From: Thermoplasmata archaeon
GTDB taxonomy: Archaea > Thermoplasmatota > E2 > DHVEG-1
Length of the DNA stretch: 8,950 nucleotides
Assembly: GCA_030637965.1 (NCBI GenBank)
Contig: DAOWFO010000021.1
Location: 1-8,950, forward strand
Reading direction: 5' to 3'
The translations under genes were made by a program, and so were the position numbers. The notes below the pieces were generated by a model. It ran no database searches. It worked only from the letters and a program-made list of their open reading frames with translations, and was not told where the DNA came from. This document shows, piece after piece, positions 1-5,297 of this stretch (the first letter of the stretch is position 1; each line of letters opens with the position of its first letter).

Positions 1-198
1 ACCTATATAGATATGATTACATACAATAATCAACAGCTGGTTAAAGGAATTACAGCATATGAGTACAAAAAGGGAGAAATATCAGATTTGGAAAATAGAG
101 TATCATCACTTGAAATTGAAAGAAATATCTATTCGATTGGAATAATCATTCTTGCGTTGTTTGCATTCATTATGATCGTGTTATATAAGAAAAAATAA
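1..198 (+). CDS. C-terminal end of a probable metal ABC transporter substrate-binding protein (partial, 5' end outside window)
   Basis: The frame is open to the first base of the window, so the ATG at 13 is probably internal and this is the tail of a longer gene. The visible residues begin TYIDMITYNNQQLVKGI, which resembles the last helix of ZnuA/TroA-type cluster-9 metal-binding proteins. A charged segment likely to form a short coiled coil follows (about residues 20-40 of the fragment), then one hydrophobic helix (IYSIGIIILALFAFIMIVLY) ending in Lys-Lys-Lys. This is a C-terminal membrane anchor, as archaea often use to tether extracytoplasmic binding proteins. A ZnuC-type ATPase and a ZnuB-type permease lie downstream on the same strand, which supports the assignment. 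It would capture Zn, Mn or a similar ion outside the membrane and pass it to the permease. The substrate-binding assignment is inferred from a short tail and context. The alternative is an unrelated 61-residue single-span membrane protein starting at 13. Confidence 0.55.
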   Translation, partial: TYIDMITYNNQQLVKGITAYEYKKGEISDLENRVSSLEIERNIYSIGIIILALFAFIMIVLYKKK

Positions 199-212
199 TT
201 GAGTGATGAATT

Positions 213-611
213 ATGGAAGAAACATTAAGTAAAATCGAACAATTTCACGGAGATTTGGGCCCCTATGCTGTTATTGGATATAAAATGGGTAAAATAGCTA
301 AAAAACAACTAGGATCAGATCCTTTTTCCAAAGAGGCAGTAATTTGGACTGGTACAAAACCACCGTTATCATGCATTATTGATGGAATACAAATTAGTTC
401 TGGTTGCACATTAGGTAAGGGTAACATTTCAATACGCCAAGATGGAGTCCCAAAAGTACAATTTAAGGGAGAAAATGGGTCACGATTAGAAATCATTTTA
501 AAGAAACACATTCAACAAGAAATTGATACCAAAGTGACAAAAGAAAACATTATACGTTACTCTGAACAAATATTTAAAAGATCTGACCAGGAACTATTTG
601 ATATCTTTTAG
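213..611 (+). CDS. Small FmdE-family protein in a metal-transport operon
   Basis: The 132-residue protein matches the N-terminal domain of the FmdE/FwdE family (formylmethanofuran dehydrogenase subunit E-like). It has an FHGDLGPY motif at residues 11-18, a TGTKPPLSC segment ending at Cys54, and an SSGCTLGKGN segment around Cys65. The fourth position of the first motif is Asp14, where I would expect His in many FmdE proteins. The C-terminal zinc ribbon that often follows this domain is absent. No other formylmethanofuran dehydrogenase genes are nearby, so I do not call it a subunit of that enzyme. It lies 14 bases after the putative binding-protein gene and 6 bases before the ABC ATPase gene, so it is almost certainly co-transcribed with the transporter. 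A role in intracellular metal handling is inference. A GTGAT element at 203-207, complementary to the archaeal 16S tail, supports the ATG at 213. The family call is good; the function is unknown. Confidence 0.75.
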   Translation: MEETLSKIEQFHGDLGPYAVIGYKMGKIAKKQLGSDPFSKEAVIWTGTKPPLSCIIDGIQISSGCTLGKGNISIRQDGVPKVQFKGENGSRLEIILKKHIQQEIDTKVTKENIIRYSEQIFKRSDQELFDIF

Positions 612-617
612 ATTATT

Positions 618-1370
618 ATGAAAAACAACACGAATGTTATAGATCTTGAAAATATCGAAACGATATATGAGGGAGAAAGAACGCCAGTCATTCGTGATGT
701 AAGTTTGAAAGTCAAATCTACAGAATTTATAGCAATTATTGGACCAAATGGAGCAGGAAAAACAACTCTTCTTGAAACAATAAATGGTCTTTTACCATAT
801 ACTTCTGGACAAGGGTTTGTTTTTGGAAAAATGATTTCAAAACATAGATCAGAAATCAGGAAAAATATCGGTTATGTTCTCCAAAATTTCGAGATCGATC
901 CACTTGCCCCGTTCTTATGTAAAGATATTGTTATGTCTGGTAGATCTGGAAAAATTGGGATGTTTCGATTTGCAACTAAAGAGGATTGGGAAGAAGTCTG
1001 GTATAGCATGGGTCTTGTTGGAATGATCGATTTTGCACAAAGATCTATTGGTAAATTATCAGGTGGTGAATTTCAAAAAATACTTATTGCTAGAGCTCTT
1101 GCTCAAGAACCAGAAATTCTGTTATTAGATGAGCCATTCTCAAATCTCGATTTTTCTTCACGCAAGCAAATTGAGATACTACTCAACAGAATTAATGATA
1201 AACATAAAATTACAACTGTAATGGTCTCTCATGACCTCAGTTTTGTTCCTTCAAAATGTAAACGCGTAATAGTGATGGACAAAGGTAAAATAATAATGGA
1301 TGGCAAAAAAGATTGGATTTTAACTTCTGACACAATTAATAAGATCTTTCATAATGGCAAGGGACTGTAA
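618..1370 (+). CDS. Zinc/manganese-type ABC transporter ATP-binding protein (ZnuC-like)
   Basis: This is a 250-residue cytoplasmic ABC ATPase that powers uptake of a divalent metal. All nucleotide-binding motifs are present: Walker A GPNGAGKTT at residues 42-50, Q-loop Gln89, signature LSGGEFQ at 147-153, Walker B ILLLDEP at 167-173, and the H-loop in VSHD. The MSGRSGKIGMFRF stretch near residues 106-118, followed by an acidic/Trp segment, is typical of the Zn/Mn/Fe (ZnuC/MntB/TroB) subfamily rather than generic ABC ATPases. Its length is normal. The gene starts 6 bases after the FmdE gene and ends 2 bases before the permease gene, so the three are clearly one transcription unit. I see no convincing Shine-Dalgarno site before 618, so translational coupling to the upstream gene is likely. 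The exact metal (Zn, Mn, Fe or possibly Ni) cannot be read from the ATPase. Confidence 0.92.
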   Translation: MKNNTNVIDLENIETIYEGERTPVIRDVSLKVKSTEFIAIIGPNGAGKTTLLETINGLLPYTSGQGFVFGKMISKHRSEIRKNIGYVLQNFEIDPLAPFLCKDIVMSGRSGKIGMFRFATKEDWEEVWYSMGLVGMIDFAQRSIGKLSGGEFQKILIARALAQEPEILLLDEPFSNLDFSSRKQIEILLNRINDKHKITTVMVSHDLSFVPSKCKRVIVMDKGKIIMDGKKDWILTSDTINKIFHNGKGL

Positions 1371-1372
1371 TA

Positions 1373-2221
1373 ATGATAGAGTTACCTATCTCATTACTTA
1401 TCACCTCAATTCTTGGAGCCATGTTTGCAGGATTTGTTTGTTCAACAATGGGAGTATTTGTTGTAAGAATGAATCTTTCGTCAATTGGTTTTTGTATGTC
1501 TCATGCAGCCTTTGCAGGGGCGGCATTTGGATTGATGACGTCTATAGATCCATTGATAAGTGCCATAATTTTTTCTTTTGTTACAGCAATGATTCTTGGG
1601 CCAATTTCCGAAAAAGCACGACTTGAAAGCAATGTGGTAATTGGATTTCTTTTCTCAATAATGATTGCTTTGGCATTTATATTTCTTAATTTTATTCCTG
1701 GGCAAGCTGCAAGTGGTACAGCATTACGCATTCTTTGGGGTAGTATTTTTTCAGTTGGCTATAACGATTTATTAATATTAGCATTACTTTCTTTTATTCT
1801 CATCCTGTTCATTGTATTGTTTTACAAAGAATTGCTTGCAGTTATGTTCCATAGAAAACTTGCAGAATCTTCAGGAATTAATACAAAACTATTTTATTTC
1901 GCTGTCCTCTTTTTTACTGGTTTTGCTGTATCATTATCACTACGCCTCGTAGGTGGTTTATTGGTTTATGCATTAATTATAAATCCAACATCTAGTGCTT
2001 ATCAGTTCTTTTATGATTTCAAAAAAATATTGATATTTTCACCGTTAATTGGTATTATAAGCTGTTTAATTGGGTTTTGGTTATCATTAATTACTGACTT
2101 TCCGATTGGCGCATCAATTGTAATAATATCTGCTATAATTTTCGCGATCGCAATAATTTTATCGCCGAAACGTAGAAGAGGAAATGGTATGCAATATAAA
2201 AAAACACTAAAAGCTGTATAG
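1373..2221 (+). CDS. Zinc/manganese-type ABC transporter permease (ABC-3 family, ZnuB-like)
   Basis: The 282-residue integral membrane protein has about eight strongly hydrophobic segments, as expected for the ABC-3 (ZnuB/TroC/MntC) family. Conserved family stretches are visible: MSHAAFAGAAFG at residues 42-53, VGGLLVYALIINP at 193-205, and DFPIGASIVI at 242-251. The C-terminus is basic (PKRRRGNG onward) and presumably cytoplasmic. It forms the transmembrane pore that works with the ATPase encoded 2 bases upstream and with the binding protein at the start of the window. It appears to be the last gene of this operon: an 80-base gap follows, in which a new promoter for hypA can be seen. No frameshift or missing segment is apparent. 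Family assignment is secure; metal specificity is not determined. Confidence 0.92.
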   Translation: MIELPISLLITSILGAMFAGFVCSTMGVFVVRMNLSSIGFCMSHAAFAGAAFGLMTSIDPLISAIIFSFVTAMILGPISEKARLESNVVIGFLFSIMIALAFIFLNFIPGQAASGTALRILWGSIFSVGYNDLLILALLSFILILFIVLFYKELLAVMFHRKLAESSGINTKLFYFAVLFFTGFAVSLSLRLVGGLLVYALIINPTSSAYQFFYDFKKILIFSPLIGIISCLIGFWLSLITDFPIGASIVIISAIIFAIAIILSPKRRRGNGMQYKKTLKAV

Positions 2222-2262
2222 ATGAAGGTACATTATTAATTAATATCATTATATATTTCTTT

Positions 2263-2278
2263 AGTAACATTTAAACCA
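2263..2278 (+). promoter_or_regulatory. Probable archaeal TATA-type promoter for hypA and the downstream ATPase gene
   Basis: An AACATTTAAACC element has its centre about 29 bases before the hypA ATG at 2302. Archaeal TATA boxes sit about 26-27 bases before the transcription start, so the transcript would begin at or within a few bases of the ATG. The sequence before the ATG (CCCAAATTTTG) has no Shine-Dalgarno motif, which fits a leaderless mRNA. A second TATA-like run, TTATATATTT at 2249-2258, would give a leader of about 20 bases and is an alternative. Confidence 0.5.
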
Positions 2279-2301
2279 CGCCTTTCTATCCCAAATTTTG
2301 A

Positions 2302-2715
2302 ATGCACGAATGGGCCCTAGCAGAATCAATAATCACTACAGCAGTTGAAGCAGCTGAAAAGAAGAAACTGAAAACGATCAGCGAGATTAAAATTAGTATA
2401 GGAGAATTACAGCAAATAGAGCAGGATATTTTCGAATTTGCTCTTGGTGAAATTATCAAATCCCAAGATGAAAAATTGAAAAATGTAAAAACTATCATTA
2501 TAACAGAAGAAAGCAAATTAAAATGTAAAAACTGTGGAAATAAATGGAAATTTGCCGATATAAAGAAAAAACTGAACGATGACGAGTCTGAATCAATACA
2601 TTTTATCCCAGAAGTTACCTTCGTTCATACAAGATGTCCAAAATGTGGTAGCCCTGATTTTGAGATTACTTCGGGTCGAGGGGTTTCAATTACATCGATT
2701 AAAGGAAAAAGGTAG
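2302..2715 (+). CDS. hypA: Hydrogenase maturation nickel metallochaperone HypA
   Basis: HypA delivers Ni2+ to the large-subunit precursor of [NiFe]-hydrogenases in the cytoplasm. The 137-residue protein begins Met-His-Glu-Trp; His2 and Glu3 are in the N-terminal nickel site of the family. A zinc-binding domain carries CKNC (Cys75, Cys78) and CPKC (Cys112, Cys115). The two CxxC pairs are separated by 33 residues, about 20 more than in typical bacterial HypA. That insert, including IHFIPEV at 99-105, resembles the archaeal (Thermococcus) form. The start is fixed by the essential MHE motif. The next gene, 6 bases on, encodes an Mrp/MinD-family ATPase, the arrangement expected where such an ATPase replaces the usual GTPase HypB. 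No other hyp or hydrogenase structural genes are in the window. The identification is very secure. Confidence 0.95.
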   Translation: MHEWALAESIITTAVEAAEKKKLKTISEIKISIGELQQIEQDIFEFALGEIIKSQDEKLKNVKTIIITEESKLKCKNCGNKWKFADIKKKLNDDESESIHFIPEVTFVHTRCPKCGSPDFEITSGRGVSITSIKGKR

Positions 2716-2721
2716 TATTTT

Positions 2722-3450
2722 ATGGAAGTAAGAGTCAACGTAATAGAAAAACGATTGAGAAATGTAAAACGGATTATTTCGGTTGCTAGTGGCAAAGGTG
2801 GCGTTGGAAAAAGTCTTGTTGCATCAAGCCTTGCATTGAATCTATCGCATAAGGGCTTCAATATTGGACTATTTGATCTTGATTTATATGGTCCTTCTTC
2901 ACATATAATACTTGGTGTAAAAAAACAGAATTTTCCAGAGGAAGAAAAGGGTATAATTCCCCCAAAAATCCATGGTATAAACTTCATGTCAATCATATAC
3001 TTCACAAAGGATAAACCTTCTCCTTTTAGAGGAATTGATATTTCAAACATCATCATTGAACTGCTAGCTATTACACAATGGGGTCCATTGGATTACCTTA
3101 TTATTGATATGCCTCCAGGTATAGGAGATGAAACGCTCGATGTTATTCGTCTAATTAAAAAAAGTGAATTTCTTGTTGTTTCTACACCATCAAAAGTTGC
3201 ATTAGGTGCAGTAAGTAAATTACTAAAGATATTAATTGAGTTAAAAATTCCAATTATTGGTGTCATAGAAAATATGGTTATAACAAAATCTTCATTTATT
3301 GAAAATGAGGTTGATAAACTGGATTTGACCTATCTTGGAACAATATATTTTGATAAAAACCTTGAAGAATCAATTGGGAAACCAGATAAAATTTTTAAAA
3401 CAAATTTTATGAAAGACTTTGACAAGATATTAGGTGAAATTGATCTTTAA
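2722..3450 (+). CDS. Mrp/MinD-family P-loop ATPase, probable HypB-type partner of HypA
   Basis: The 242-residue cytoplasmic ATPase has a deviant Walker A SGKGGVGKS at residues 23-31 with both the signature and P-loop lysines, a DLDLYGPSSH segment for the A' motif, and IIDMPPGIGDE as Walker B. These place it in the Mrp/NBP35/MinD group. Unlike Fe-S carrier Mrp/NBP35 proteins, it has no cysteine at all: the usual CxxC after the ENM motif is replaced by ENMVITKSSF. It therefore cannot hold a bridging Fe-S cluster by the known mechanism. It follows hypA by 6 bases. In Thermococcus a Mrp/MinD-type HypB binds HypA and increases its nickel affinity in an ATP-dependent way; by analogy this gene probably does the same. 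That function is inference from family and context. A weak AGGT at 2710-2713 precedes the ATG. An automated pipeline would probably name it an Mrp or NBP35 iron-sulfur carrier, which I think would be misleading. Confidence 0.85.
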   Translation: MEVRVNVIEKRLRNVKRIISVASGKGGVGKSLVASSLALNLSHKGFNIGLFDLDLYGPSSHIILGVKKQNFPEEEKGIIPPKIHGINFMSIIYFTKDKPSPFRGIDISNIIIELLAITQWGPLDYLIIDMPPGIGDETLDVIRLIKKSEFLVVSTPSKVALGAVSKLLKILIELKIPIIGVIENMVITKSSFIENEVDKLDLTYLGTIYFDKNLEESIGKPDKIFKTNFMKDFDKILGEIDL

Positions 3451-3475
3451 ATGACAAAAAATTATTTATATTGAT

Positions 3476-3883
3476 ATGAAAGGTAGCTATATTTTGATTG
3501 TTAAACTAAAAGATGATTTATCGATATCGATAGGTAAAAAAGAAAAGAGAAAATTTTTCAAAGGTAGTTATGTATATATAGGCTCGGCAGTAAATTGTTT
3601 AGAAAAAAGAATACAACGACATCTAAGAGATGACAAGAAAATGCATTGGCACATTGATTATCTGTTAAAATATGCAAATATTACAGACATATTTTACAAG
3701 GAAAGTACATATAAAGAAGAATGTGATATTGCAAAAGGATTGGATAAAAATCTGATGTCAATCAAGGGTTTTGGCTGCAGCGACTGTAAATGTGAAAGCC
3801 ATCTTTTTTATGGGTCCAAAGAGCGCATAAGACGAATTATTAATAAGTTAGAGGTGCATCGATTTTGCAATGAAAAGACTTAA
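3476..3883 (+). CDS. GIY-YIG nuclease-fold protein of the DUF123 family
   Basis: The 135-residue protein starts MKGSYILIVKL, the typical opening of DUF123 proteins, and carries the core GSYVYIGSA at residues 30-38 followed by a basic helix with Arg45 and Arg48 (KRIQRHLR). Further family features are MHWHIDYLL at 56-64 and a Cys/His cluster GFGCSDCKCESHLFY at 98-112 (Cys101, Cys104, Cys106, His109). DUF123 proteins are known from archaea and some bacteria, alone or fused to endonuclease III-type DNA glycosylases, so a DNA repair role has been suggested; their biochemical activity is not established as far as I know. The gene follows the ATPase gene by 25 bases on the same strand and precedes cutA by 38. 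Nothing suggests a mobile homing endonuclease. Family call strong, function uncertain. Confidence 0.85.
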   Translation: MKGSYILIVKLKDDLSISIGKKEKRKFFKGSYVYIGSAVNCLEKRIQRHLRDDKKMHWHIDYLLKYANITDIFYKESTYKEECDIAKGLDKNLMSIKGFGCSDCKCESHLFYGSKERIRRIINKLEVHRFCNEKT

Positions 3884-3910
3884 AACTCAGTTCTCATATA
3901 TGTAAAATTT

Positions 3911-3915
3911 GGGGG
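3911..3915 (+). promoter_or_regulatory. G-rich ribosome binding site of cutA
   Basis: A run of five G bases lies 6 bases before the ATG at 3922, in an otherwise A/T-only stretch. It is compatible with pairing to the pyrimidine-rich 16S tail and supports this start. CATATATG at 3893-3900 could be a TATA element, but it lies too close to the ATG for a transcript that keeps this site, so co-transcription from upstream is more likely. Confidence 0.45.
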
Positions 3916-3921
3916 AAAAAA

Positions 3922-4233
3922 ATGGTTGCAATTGTGTACACCACAATAAATAATGAGCAAGAAGCAAGAAAGATTGCAAATATACTTGTTGAAGAGCAGA
4001 TCGTTGCATGTGTTAATATAGTTCCAAATGTGGAGTCGATATATAGATGGAAGGGGAATATCGAAGAGGAAAGAGAATTTATTCTTATTGCAAAAACTGT
4101 AGAGAAAAATGTAACAAAAGCAATAAATAGAATAAGAGAATTTCATACCAGTGAGTTGCCCGATATTATTGTTCTACCGGTTATAGGAGGACTTGAGGAA
4201 TATCTTGAGTATGTTAATAGAGAAACAGAATGA
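3922..4233 (+). CDS. cutA: Divalent cation tolerance protein CutA (CutA1 family)
   Basis: The 103-residue protein has normal CutA1 length and conserved segments: EEQIVACVNIVPNVESIYRW at residues 24-43 (with Cys30 and Trp43), the EEEREFILIAKT strand at 48-59, and HTSELPDIIVLPVIGGLEEYL at 75-95. CutA1 forms very stable trimers of ferredoxin-like subunits and was linked to copper and other divalent-metal tolerance in E. coli. Its true molecular job remains unsettled, and a PII-like small-molecule sensing role has been proposed. The last four bases (ATGA) overlap the start of the following PP-loop gene, so the two are translationally coupled. Metal transport and nickel-insertion genes lie upstream, but a functional link to them is only suggestive. 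Identification is very secure. Confidence 0.95.
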   Translation: MVAIVYTTINNEQEARKIANILVEEQIVACVNIVPNVESIYRWKGNIEEEREFILIAKTVEKNVTKAINRIREFHTSELPDIIVLPVIGGLEEYLEYVNRETE

Positions 4234-4859
4234 GACTTATTTCGCTATTATCTAGTGGCATAGATTCCCCTGTAGCAACATATCTTCTATCAAAAAAAGC
4301 AGAGGAAATAATCTTTATACATGCAGATGGTAGACCTTTTTCCGATGAAAAAGAATATAATAATTTTATTTCAATTTCAAAACATCTTAAAAAACAAATT
4401 AATTGTAATGTAAAAATATTTGTTGTAAATCACGGATCTGCACTTTACAAATACAGACAAAGTGGTATTAAAAGATTTACATGTGTTTTTTGCAAACGTA
4501 TGCTATTGAGATATGCAAAAAAATTTGCCGATAAGGAAAACGCAAAAGCTATTATTATGGGTGATTCTTTGGGTCAGGTTGCATCTCAGACATTACAGAA
4601 TATGAAAGTTATTGATCAGGTGATAGACATTCCCGTTTTAAGGCCATTAATTGGATTAGATAAAGAAGATATAATAAGAATTGCTAAAAATATTGGAACC
4701 TACGATTTATCTATTCTACCATCTTTAGATTGCACTGCTGTCCCAAAAAAACCCGCTACAAAATCAAAACTTGAGGATGTGTTATTTGAGGAAGCGAAGA
4801 TAGATGTGGACCGAATTGCTAAACAGGCCGTATATGAGGCAGAGCTAATCTCACTTTAA
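4230..4859 (+). CDS. ThiI-type PP-loop ATPase lacking the THUMP domain (probable tRNA 4-thiouridine or sulfur-transfer enzyme)
   Basis: The 209-residue protein corresponds to the adenylating PP-loop domain of ThiI. It has LLSSGIDSPVA at residues 6-16, a GDSLGQVASQTLQNM segment at 111-125, and LDCTAVPKKPATKS at 166-179. Cys168 in the last segment aligns with the catalytic Cys344 region of E. coli ThiI. A Cys85-x-x-Cys88 pair (TCVFCKR) matches the CxxC of methanogen ThiI proteins, which is reported to bind an Fe-S cluster needed for thiolation. Full-length ThiI has about 380 residues or more, with N-terminal NFLD and THUMP domains that bind tRNA. Both are missing, and there is no room for them because cutA overlaps the start (ATGA at 4230-4233). 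The likely reaction is ATP-dependent activation of U8 in tRNA followed by sulfur transfer, perhaps with a separate tRNA-binding partner; another thiolation substrate is possible. The 3' end overlaps the stop codon of trmO on the opposite strand. Confidence 0.82.
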   Translation: MRLISLLSSGIDSPVATYLLSKKAEEIIFIHADGRPFSDEKEYNNFISISKHLKKQINCNVKIFVVNHGSALYKYRQSGIKRFTCVFCKRMLLRYAKKFADKENAKAIIMGDSLGQVASQTLQNMKVIDQVIDIPVLRPLIGLDKEDIIRIAKNIGTYDLSILPSLDCTAVPKKPATKSKLEDVLFEEAKIDVDRIAKQAVYEAELISL

Positions 4860-5296
4860 TTCAGTTTTTCAAGCCAGCCTGAAACCGTTCCTTTTTTTAT
4901 GTCATCTTTTTTAATATAAGGTTTTATATCCAATAAAGGAGTACCGTCAATTGCGTCTAGTCCTTTGACTTTTAGAATATTAGAATTCTTTTCAACTAGT
5001 TTTACTATTGTGTGAGCTATTGGATTTGGTCTGTGTGGGGATCTTGTGGCGAATAGTCCATGTGGAATGTCATCCCAAGGTGTATTAACATATAAAGAGT
5101 ACTCTTTGGATTTATTTAACCAATAAAAGATATGAATGTGGGAAAATCCTTCTATATCCTTCAAACCCTGTTGATATTCCTTATATATCTCAATTTTCGA
5201 TATTTCTTTTCTAAATCGACGTGGTACATCTGAAGCTATTTTATAAGGTGAATTAATAACTCCAATAATTCTCAGATTAACTGATAATTTTTTCAT
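4856..5296 (-). CDS. trmO: TrmO/TsaA-family tRNA t6A37 N6-methyltransferase
   Basis: The 146-residue protein is a clear UPF0066 (TsaA/TrmO) member. It has IGVINSPYK at residues 11-19, LKDIEGFSHIHIFYWL at 45-60, the family signature ATRSPHRPNPI at 83-93, and LDAIDGTPLLDIKPYI at 113-128. In E. coli TrmO uses S-adenosylmethionine to methylate N6 of threonylcarbamoyladenosine at position 37 of certain tRNAs. The archaeal homologue is assumed to act likewise. The short length is that of the single beta-barrel domain, without the extra C-terminal domain of E. coli TrmO. It is second in a two-gene unit: its ATG lies 1 base after the radical SAM stop codon, and a GGAG at 5307-5304 on this strand sits inside that gene, 7 bases before the ATG. 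Its stop overlaps that of the converging PP-loop gene. Family certain, exact substrate probable. Confidence 0.9.
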   Translation of the reverse strand: MKKLSVNLRIIGVINSPYKIASDVPRRFRKEISKIEIYKEYQQGLKDIEGFSHIHIFYWLNKSKEYSLYVNTPWDDIPHGLFATRSPHRPNPIAHTIVKLVEKNSNILKVKGLDAIDGTPLLDIKPYIKKDDIKKGTVSGWLEKLN

Positions 5297-5297
5297 T

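Noticed and set aside
213..611. Calling the FmdE-like gene a true formylmethanofuran dehydrogenase subunit
   Set aside because: No other fwd/fmd genes are present, the zinc ribbon is missing, and the gene lies inside a transporter operon.
1354..1626. Open frame of 90 codons on the + strand, Cys-rich
   Set aside because: It runs in another frame through the end of the ABC ATPase gene and the start of the permease gene; both real frames have family motifs there.
2222..2301. Terminator after the ABC permease gene
   Set aside because: No stem-loop with a T-tract is visible; only scattered T-rich stretches and TATA-like sequence occur, so a terminator cannot be supported.
2625..3056. Open frame of 143 codons on the - strand
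   Set aside because: It is antisense to hypA and the Mrp-type ATPase, including the Walker A region, and its translation resembles no family.
3462..3471. TTATTTATAT as a TATA box for the GIY-YIG gene
   Set aside because: It ends 5 bases before the ATG, so transcription would begin inside the gene; the start MKGSY is typical of the family, so the promoter is the weaker claim.
3476..3883. GIY-YIG protein as a homing endonuclease or mobile element
   Set aside because: The sequence matches the DUF123 housekeeping-type family, it stands alone between ordinary genes, and there is no intron or repeat around it.
3880..4146. Open frame of 88 codons on the - strand with hydrophobic stretches
   Set aside because: It is antisense to cutA, whose conserved motifs fill the region; the hydrophobicity comes from the complementary AT-rich codons.
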